From: Eubacterium maltosivorans
Lineage (GTDB): Bacteria > Bacillota > Clostridia > Eubacteriales > Eubacteriaceae
Length of the DNA: 64,000 nt
Assembly: GCF_002441855.2 (NCBI RefSeq)
Contig: NZ_CP029487.1
Span: 1,922,001 to 1,986,000, forward strand
Direction: 5' to 3'
The notes beneath the pieces were generated by a model, which saw only the letters and a program-made list of their open reading frames with translations, was not told where the DNA came from and ran no database searches. Both the position numbers and the translations under genes were made by a program. Positions 57,905 through 64,000 of this stretch are shown piece after piece. Numbering within the stretch: the first letter of the stretch is position 1; every line of letters begins with the position of its first letter.

Positions 57905-59431
57905 TTATAAATCAGGATGCTCTTTTAAATACTGCTTGATCGCTTCAAGATCGCCCTGATCAATAATAATTTCAGAATCGTCACTCTCGAGCATTACTTC
58001 ATCCGGAAGAATCTGAACCTCGACATCCTCAAATTCAACAGGCTTACGGCTCATATACATGAGCTCCTTCTGATCCAGAATTTCCTTACGGCGGGTAAGA
58101 TCCGCTTCAATGGTATCCAGATCATCAATCCGTTTGTTGATCTGTTTAGACAGGCGAATCAAGTCATCCAAAACCTCATCGACGATAAACTGCTTATCAA
58201 TAATTGTCTTAAGCTTATCGCGGATAACATCTCCTGTTTCCAGAATATCGGTATCCGTTGTAATCGGCGTTAAATTATCTAATTCCTGCTTAAAGTCGCT
58301 GACCGTTTTCTGAAGCTTTTCCGTTCCTTTTGTTGAGGAATTAATCTCTGTAAGGAGCGCGCCTAATCGTTCCTCGATGGCGGCAAAATCTTCTTTCTGC
58401 TCTGGTGATATCGCGCTGTCAAGTTGATCAGCAGAAGCTGTTCCGGCGCCGAAGAGATCGGCCACTGAAACAGCCTCATTTTCGCCCGTTTCTTCCTCCT
58501 GAACAGCCTCGGCAGCTTTTTCATCAACGATTGGCTCTTCCTCTGTTTCTTCAACCATTTCAGCTTCTTCGGCAATAACTTCTTCAGGCTGTTCTTCCTC
58601 AGAGACTGCCTCTTCAACATCATCACTGTCAGCTTCCTCAGGCTCAAGGTTAGTCAGATCATCATCATTAATTAAAAGAGACTTAAAGGCTTCTTCGTCA
58701 AGATAAGTGTCCTCATCATCCTCTTCGTCAGCTTCCTCAATAGATTCCTCGACTTCTTCAAAGTATTCCTCTTCGATTTCGTCTTCGTCATATTCTTCAA
58801 AGAGCTCTTCTTCATCAAAATCTTCAAATGCTTCATCCTCGAACTCTTCGTCCTCCTCGAATAAAGCTTCTTCATCTTCATACTCATAGGGATCGGGCTC
58901 TTCAATCCCTGCATTTACAGCTGCTGTATCAATTTCATCTGTGTTACCGTCTTTTGTAACCAGTGATTCAAAAATATCATCATATTCTTCTTCATCCTGA
59001 TCTTCATCACGGTTACTGAGCCATTCTTTTCGTTCCTTTTTTTCGCTGTGTCCTGAAACACCAAATACTTTTCCCCAGATTAAGTGACTGATCAGAATAA
59101 TCACAATGTCTGCTACTGCAGTGATCAGCAATAATTTCGATGATATACTGAAGGCCATAAAGTAATTGATCCCAAAAACGATAATGTCTGCCGCGACAAT
59201 AAATATGATCGCGATAACCAATTTTTTCGACAGACCTGTAATATCGCCAATACCCATCATCAAAATTTTAATTCCCGCAAAGAAACAGGAAACAATCATG
59301 ACATTTGTATCCACATCGTGGCTTACAAATTGAAAGAGTAACAAAACACCGTATGTTGATAAAATAACTGCAATACAATCAAAAAGCAGTAGTAATCCTA
59401 ATTTTTCACTTTTTTCTGCCATATCTTCACT
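57905..59431 (-). CDS. four-helix membrane protein with acidic linker, 508 aa
   Basis: Four membrane helices (about residues 5-125) are followed by some 200 residues dominated by Glu and Asp (EDEEALFEEDEEFEDEAF type), then a coiled coil (about 340-450) and a C-terminal tail. I recognise no family. The start is chosen by GAGGAG before the ATG. It overlaps the coiled-coil gene by five bases. A scaffold or envelope role is only a guess. Confidence 0.7.
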   Translation of the reverse strand, partial: SEDMAEKSEKLGLLLLFDCIAVILSTYGVLLLFQFVSHDVDTNVMIVSCFFAGIKILMMGIGDITGLSKKLVIAIIFIVAADIIVFGINYFMAFSISSKLLLITAVADIVIILISHLIWGKVFGVSGHSEKKERKEWLSNRDEDQDEEEYDDIFESLVTKDGNTDEIDTAAVNAGIEEPDPYEYEDEEALFEEDEEFEDEAFEDFDEEELFEEYDEDEIEEEYFEEVEESIEEADEEDDEDTYLDEEAFKSLLINDDDLTNLEPEEADSDDVEEAVSEEEQPEEVIAEEAEMVEETEEEPIVDEKAAEAVQEEETGENEAVSVADLFGAGTASADQLDSAISPEQKEDFAAIEERLGALLTEINSSTKGTEKLQKTVSDFKQELDNLTPITTDTDILETGDVIRDKLKTIIDKQFIVDEVLDDLIRLSKQINKRIDDLDTIEADLTRRKEILDQKELMYMSRKPVEFEDVEVQILPDEVMLESDDSEIIIDQGDLEAIKQYLKEHPDL

Positions 59432-59993
59432 CCTCAATATTTTCTTCGGTAACTGCTTCCGTATTTTTATCCTTCTGCTCATTCAAACCAAAGGATGGAA
59501 GTACCGAACCTAAAGAATCTGCAAGCTTGTCTGTTCCCTTATACATCGATTCAATTTCCAATAGCTTGAGGTATTCTCGATTGAGGGTCTCTTCTTTTTT
59601 GTTCAAAGCTTCGTTTCTTTCTTTCAGCACATCAAAAGCATCCTCAAGAACATTCAGCATTTCCTTGACCATCTGTTCCCGTTTTTCAATGACCTTGATC
59701 TGCTTTTTCAAGCCGTCAGGCATATCGCTGTCGTCAACATGACTTTCCGGCTCATCCTCTAAGCGCGGGCACTCCGGCTCTTCGGACGATTCCTTAAACA
59801 CCGGCACGAATGTGTCTCTCGTTTCTCCATCAACACCCTCCTGCAGTTTCGCAATCTTCTCATCCTTGTCCTTTGACACATTGAGTAATTTTTTTAATTC
59901 CTCATCTTTTTCCATCAGCTGCTTTTCCAAAAGCTCAATACGCGACTCTACACGGTCAAAAGATTGTCCTCTATCCTGGGTATTCTTATCCAT
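59427..59993 (-). CDS. coiled-coil protein, 188 aa
   Basis: Two coiled coils (about 14-53 and 95-150), an acidic middle, no membrane segment. Cotranscribed with the acidic membrane protein, probably its cytoplasmic partner. Divergent from the LCP gene. Family not recognised. Confidence 0.65.
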   Translation of the reverse strand: MDKNTQDRGQSFDRVESRIELLEKQLMEKDEELKKLLNVSKDKDEKIAKLQEGVDGETRDTFVPVFKESSEEPECPRLEDEPESHVDDSDMPDGLKKQIKVIEKREQMVKEMLNVLEDAFDVLKERNEALNKKEETLNREYLKLLEIESMYKGTDKLADSLGSVLPSFGLNEQKDKNTEAVTEENIEE

Positions 59994-60069
59994 ACAAGTC
60001 CACTCCCTATTTTCTTTCTATTACCATTTTCGGCACTGCTTTTTAAGGTTTAATATTTATTCATAGTCT

Positions 60070-60156
60070 ATTATAACAAAATTCTTAGTAAAAGTATAAT
60101 GTCTTTGTCAAAAAATATCATTGAAATTTTATTATTTTTCTCTATTATGGTATAAT
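60070..60156. promoter_or_regulatory. divergent promoters of the coiled-coil and LCP genes
   Basis: On the minus strand a TATAAT (60070-60075), and on the plus strand an extended -10 TGG-TATAAT (60151-60156). The -35 elements are weak. Confidence 0.5.
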
Positions 60157-60207
60157 AACACAGTCATAAAGAGAAAAACGTATTTAATTAGCAATTGAGA
60201 GGTCCCA

Positions 60208-61446
60208 ATGGAAAAACGAAACAAAAGCGTTATTGGAAACCGAAGAAGTGGCGAAAGGCCCTCTTCTCCTTCAAAAAAGGCGGCTTCACGCCCTTCAGGC
60301 CGACCAGGAAGCAGCCGGTCATCCCAGAGCCAAAGTTCCAGAAGCAATTCTTCCCGTTCATCCCGCCCCCCACAGAGGATTGATGATCGGAGACGCAATT
60401 CTAATGATACTTTACCCAAAAAACGCAAGAAAAAAAGAGGATTTTTTAAGAAAGCATTAATTTTACTTCTTGTGCTGCTCATCGGAGCAGGGGCATATGC
60501 CGCTACTGTCATCAAATTTGGCAATTTAAACAAAGATCTGACCGGAAAGGTCTCCCAATATAATATCAGTTCAAACGCCGCCAATATGGCCCTTAACCAC
60601 CGTATTGTCAATGTGGCGATCTTCGGCGTCGACGGACGTGACGATGTGGATGGCAGCCGGTCCGACTCCATGATGATTGCTTCGGCCGACTTCGAACACA
60701 ATAAACTGAAAATAACCTCATTAATGCGGGATACCTACGTATACATCAATAAAGATTACGGCTACGACAAGCTTAACGCCGCCTATTCCTTTGGTGGTCC
60801 CAATTTGGCGCTTAAGACCATTAACCAGAATTTCGATACCGCCATCACCGACTATGTGACCATTGACTTTACAGCTATGGTCGCCATGGTAAACGCCGTT
60901 GGCGGCGTCACCATTGATATTGAGAATGAAGACGAGCTCTATTGGGTTAATCAGTATTTGATGGATGTCAACAACCATGTTAATACAAATTCCGCTGATG
61001 TTCCTGGTACAGGCCCTCAGGTATTAGATGGAAGCCAGGCACTTGCCTATTGCCGTGTTCGTTATGTCGGCAACGGAGACTTTGACCGTACACTGCGCCA
61101 GAGAAAGGTTTTTGAACAAGTGCTCGACAAAGCAATGGATCTAAATCCATTGGCACAATATAATCTTTTGACACAGGTTATGCCTTATGTCGAAACATCA
61201 CTGAGTCAAACCGAAATTTTAAAATACGCTGGTAATGTAATGTTTATGAAGGATCATTCCATCTATCAGGAGCAAATCCCAGCAGAGGGTTATGTTGATA
61301 CCGGTATGCTCGGTGATGTGTCTTATGTATTTCCAGTTACTTTGGCTGATAATATTAAGGAATGGTACCAATTTGTTTATGAGACAGATTATACGCCATC
61401 AGGAACGGCTCAGGATATTAGTGATGAGATTGAATCTATGTGGTAA
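60208..61446 (+). CDS. LytR-CpsA-Psr (LCP) family protein
   Basis: 412 residues. Basic Ser/Arg-rich cytoplasmic tail (about 1-75), one membrane helix (about 85-105), then the LCP domain: NVAIFGVDGRDDVDGSRSDSMMIAS, LTSLMRDTYVYI, ARG-type LAYCRVRYVGNGDFDRTLRQRKV. LCP proteins attach teichoic acids or capsule to peptidoglycan. GAGAGGT precedes the ATG. The long disordered tail resembles those regulated by Ser/Thr kinases. Confidence 0.95.
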   Translation: MEKRNKSVIGNRRSGERPSSPSKKAASRPSGRPGSSRSSQSQSSRSNSSRSSRPPQRIDDRRRNSNDTLPKKRKKKRGFFKKALILLLVLLIGAGAYAATVIKFGNLNKDLTGKVSQYNISSNAANMALNHRIVNVAIFGVDGRDDVDGSRSDSMMIASADFEHNKLKITSLMRDTYVYINKDYGYDKLNAAYSFGGPNLALKTINQNFDTAITDYVTIDFTAMVAMVNAVGGVTIDIENEDELYWVNQYLMDVNNHVNTNSADVPGTGPQVLDGSQALAYCRVRYVGNGDFDRTLRQRKVFEQVLDKAMDLNPLAQYNLLTQVMPYVETSLSQTEILKYAGNVMFMKDHSIYQEQIPAEGYVDTGMLGDVSYVFPVTLADNIKEWYQFVYETDYTPSGTAQDISDEIESMW

Positions 61447-61471
61447 AAATATAAGGAGATTTATTTAAGGT

Positions 61472-61876
61472 TTGGAAAAAATTAAAGCATTTTTAAAAAG
61501 TGACCGGTTTGCCGAAATTTTTCGTTTCGGCATTACCGGCGGTGTAAGTTTTTTAGTCGATTATGGTATTTTATTTGCATTAACAGAATTCTTTGGTGTG
61601 AACTATCTGGTTTCTTCCGGTATCAGCTTCACTGTCTCTGTTATTGTAAATTATTTTATGTGTATTCTCTGGGTGTTTAAACGCGTTAAGCAAAACGACA
61701 CCAAATCCGTTGTACTGTTCGTCGGATCCAGTGTCGTTGGCCTATTCATCAATCAAGTTTTAATGTGGTTCTTTGTTGAAAAGATTCATATTTATTATAT
61801 GGTGGCAAAAATTATTGCTACGATTATTGTTATGATTTGGAATTATGTGGCTAAGCGAAAAGCAGTAGTTGGTTAA
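61472..61876 (+). CDS. GtrA-like membrane protein
   Basis: 134 residues, four membrane helices, with FRFGITGGVSFLVDYGILFAL, the GtrA/DPMS1 signature. GtrA proteins are thought to flip undecaprenyl-linked sugars. The start is TTG with AAGG upstream. It follows the LCP gene by 25 bases and is probably cotranscribed. Confidence 0.9.
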   Translation: MEKIKAFLKSDRFAEIFRFGITGGVSFLVDYGILFALTEFFGVNYLVSSGISFTVSVIVNYFMCILWVFKRVKQNDTKSVVLFVGSSVVGLFINQVLMWFFVEKIHIYYMVAKIIATIIVMIWNYVAKRKAVVG

Positions 61877-61945
61877 TCTCCCAATCATTGTTTATTTGTT
61901 TAATTTTGTAAGAAGTTTATGCAGAAATCTATATTTATTATTTTT

Positions 61946-63376
61946 TCAAGATATTTTTTCTTTTTTCCTTATTGGTAAACTTAACAAAGTCCAAATAGAA
62001 AAAATCATCATAAACGGATAAAGAGAGAGTATATACCTAGATTTTATTTCCCAAAATATATAAAATAAAAACATACCCATATAGATTAAATAAATTACTG
62101 ATAATTTACCAGATTGTGGTTTAATAAACCAATATAGCGTTAATACAAATAGTATAAAATATTGAGCATATATAAAAGAATCCACTGCTTTTCTTAATAT
62201 CTGTTCATTATTCATAAGATATTTTGTTGCTGCCGTTTCATAATAAAATTTCGAATCGCTTTCATTGCAATTCTCTCCAAAGGCGTACCGCTGTGCTTGA
62301 TAAGTTCCTTCCATCCACATCCAGTATTCTTTTTTAGCAATAATCCCCATGACTTCTTTTATACCATTACTTTTTAGTCGCGCTACTACATCACTCGCAT
62401 TTCTATCTACGCTGTGTGTTCCATCTTGAAACCCGAATTCTTCCTGATTAAAGCCCATATATATGTAAGACCAAACTGGCATTGATCTTTCTCCATCATT
62501 ATAGTTGACTATGTGATGAATAAAAAAATTAACACCCAAAAACATAAAAAAACTTACAGAAAAAACAAGAAAAATTATTTTAAATTTTCTTCTAATTTGA
62601 GCTTTATTAGTAAAAAAATAGTCAATAATAATAGCAAATATATAGATTAATGCCACCGGCCTAATAAAATATAGTAATACTAATAAAAGAATAGGTACTG
62701 CTAGTTTATTTGAATCTTTTAAATAGATATACACTGAAGTTAATGATATCAGTGTAAACGGAATGTCTGTATAAATATGATTAATATATAAAAAAACAGA
62801 TCCAAGAGAAAGAAATAGCAAATAAAACAAATTACTATATTTATTGTAATACAAAGATATTAACAGTGTACTCACTTTAGCAATTAAAAGAATACAAATG
62901 ATATTTAATATTTTTATAATTATAACATTTTTAGGAAAAACTATAAATATTAGTCCATACAAAAAGCTTACTAAAACATTATTAGGCCACAATTTAAAAT
63001 ATAGGTTATCTAAAAAATATGAAAAGTTTAATTTTGATACTTCAATAGCCGCTCTGAAAATTTGTTCCATATCAGAAAAAGGTTTCAAAGGTACCAAAAT
63101 AATGAATATAATTCCTAAAAAAATATAAATAATGGTAATTAACCATGGCTTGCTGATTTTATTAATTACAGTTCTATATCTTAATAAAAGCATTATTCCT
63201 AAAATTACTAAAAGTACGCATATAATAATTTCCGGAGTCATGTAAATAAACTCCGGAGAATCATCGTAATTGTAATTCGGTTTAATAAACAATGAAATAA
63301 TTGAAAACACACAAAATACAATGAAAAGAAAAATTCTTATACACTTGACAATAGAAAAATAAAATTTATTCATCGA
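61946..63376 (-). CDS. polytopic membrane glycosyltransferase-like protein
   Basis: 475 residues, about twelve helices, AT-rich. An extracytoplasmic loop after the second helix has PFSDMEQIFRAA, an Asp placed as in GT-C (ArnT/PMT-like) enzymes. It could transfer a lipid-linked sugar outside the membrane. GGAGAAG precedes the ATG. Lies between GtrA and GT2 genes. Assignment is from topology. Confidence 0.6.
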   Translation of the reverse strand, partial: SMNKFYFSIVKCIRIFLFIVFCVFSIISLFIKPNYNYDDSPEFIYMTPEIIICVLLVILGIMLLLRYRTVINKISKPWLITIIYIFLGIIFIILVPLKPFSDMEQIFRAAIEVSKLNFSYFLDNLYFKLWPNNVLVSFLYGLIFIVFPKNVIIIKILNIICILLIAKVSTLLISLYYNKYSNLFYLLFLSLGSVFLYINHIYTDIPFTLISLTSVYIYLKDSNKLAVPILLLVLLYFIRPVALIYIFAIIIDYFFTNKAQIRRKFKIIFLVFSVSFFMFLGVNFFIHHIVNYNDGERSMPVWSYIYMGFNQEEFGFQDGTHSVDRNASDVVARLKSNGIKEVMGIIAKKEYWMWMEGTYQAQRYAFGENCNESDSKFYYETAATKYLMNNEQILRKAVDSFIYAQYFILFVLTLYWFIKPQSGKLSVIYLIYMGMFLFYIFWEIKSRYILSLYPFMMIFSIWTLLSLPIRKKEKIS

Positions 63377-63560
63377 CTTCTCCTGAGAACATACTTCCTT
63401 CAAATAATCCTCTTTTTTTATTTCATTACATTATAACTTTAAATACCTATTATTTTACATTTCCAAACAACTAATGCAAATATTCAAAAAATTATTATTT
63501 TTAGCACAAAAATTATTTATGCTTTCTATTATATATTAATTATATAATTTCAAAATAGTT

Positions 63561-64000
63561 TTAATTCTTAAGAAAAGTCTCTATAAAATACTTCGGACGT
63601 TCTTTGGTTTCATTATATATTTTTCCAATATATTCTCCAATAATACCAATTGCCAAAAGCTGAACTCCTCCAAGGGCCCATATTGAACATGCTAAAGATG
63701 TCCATCCTGTGATAGTCTGCCCTAAATAGTTCATAATTAGTGAATAAACTAAAATCCCAACACTTACTAAAAAAGATACGACACCAACAATCGAAATCAT
63801 TCTAATTGGTTTTATGCTAAAAGATGTAATACCGTCAAATGCTAATGATAACATTTTTTTCAGAGGATACTTTGACTCTCCAGCAAATCGTTCATGTCGT
63901 TCATATGTGACAACTGATGAAGGATAACCAATCAAAGGGACTATGCCACGCAAAAATAAATTGACTTCTTTAAACTGTGCCAAACCTTCTAATGCCCGTT
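63561..64000 (-). CDS. GT2 bactoprenol glucosyltransferase-like, 5' end outside window
   Basis: The visible C-terminal 146 codons continue to the window edge in frame (RALEGLAQFKEVNLFLRG). They hold two membrane helices and the IIGEYIGKIYNETKERPKYF end of GtrB/DPM-type enzymes. It would load a sugar on undecaprenyl phosphate for GtrA to flip. A TTG at 63983 is internal, not the start. Confidence 0.85.
   Translation of the reverse strand, partial: RALEGLAQFKEVNLFLRGIVPLIGYPSSVVTYERHERFAGESKYPLKKMLSLAFDGITSFSIKPIRMISIVGVVSFLVSVGILVYSLIMNYLGQTITGWTSLACSIWALGGVQLLAIGIIGEYIGKIYNETKERPKYFIETFLKN

Noticed and set aside
60132-60701. Minus-strand 189-residue frame over the LCP gene
   Set aside because: It is a shadow of the Ser/Arg-rich N-terminus of a clearly conserved protein.

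Overview
The window comes from a strictly anaerobic, low-to-mid GC Firmicute. Rubrerythrin, desulfoferrodoxin, a glutamine-type ABC importer, an ECF transporter S component and an LCP protein in the flanks fit a clostridial lineage. I would guess an Eubacterium limosum-type organism, but the sequence does not prove the species.

Two thirds of the window is one almost intact prophage of about 41 kb, integrated in the 3' half of a tRNA-Ala(GGC) gene. A 50-bp copy of the tRNA 3' end lies at each edge (1242-1291 and 42345-42394), and the full tRNA is kept on the right. From right to left the prophage holds the integrase, a secreted cell-wall hydrolase, two small genes and a LexA-like repressor (plus strand). 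Across a five-operator switch come Cro and the early genes (minus strand): membrane and zinc-ribbon proteins, an HUH replication protein, a cytosine methylase, an antirepressor and RecU. An ArpU-like late regulator, a late promoter and an adenine methylase lead into packaging and capsid genes (HNH, TerS, TerL, portal, ClpP-like protease, HK97 capsid), tail genes (connectors, tail tube, G/GT chaperones, tape measure, Dit, a 1270-residue tail protein) and lysis genes (holin, GH25 lysin). Beyond lysis lie an AT-rich cargo pair (acyltransferase and a membrane protein), a 5'-truncated M15 lysin and a type I toxin-like gene next to attL.

Two programmed -1 frameshifts are predicted: the usual tail chaperone one on a run of nine A, and one at the end of the major capsid gene that would add an Ig-like domain having no start codon of its own. 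Other points of interest are a plus-strand island (palindromic operator, two tiny membrane peptides, an XRE regulator) lying against the late operon; three compact plus-strand promoter-hairpin cassettes, one of them antisense to the leader of the HUH rep gene; and integrase arm-type repeats at both ends.

The right flank (42.5-64 kb) is ordinary chromosome: ArsD-like, two NUDIX enzymes, rubrerythrin, desulfoferrodoxin, PlsC with a glycosyltransferase, MATE pump, DEAD-box helicase, HAD phosphatase, P1 peptidase with an ECF S component, a membrane GT2, a GlnHPQ-type transporter, a four-helix acidic membrane protein with a coiled-coil partner, LCP, and GtrA/GT2/membrane-transferase genes resembling a Gtr glycosylation set.
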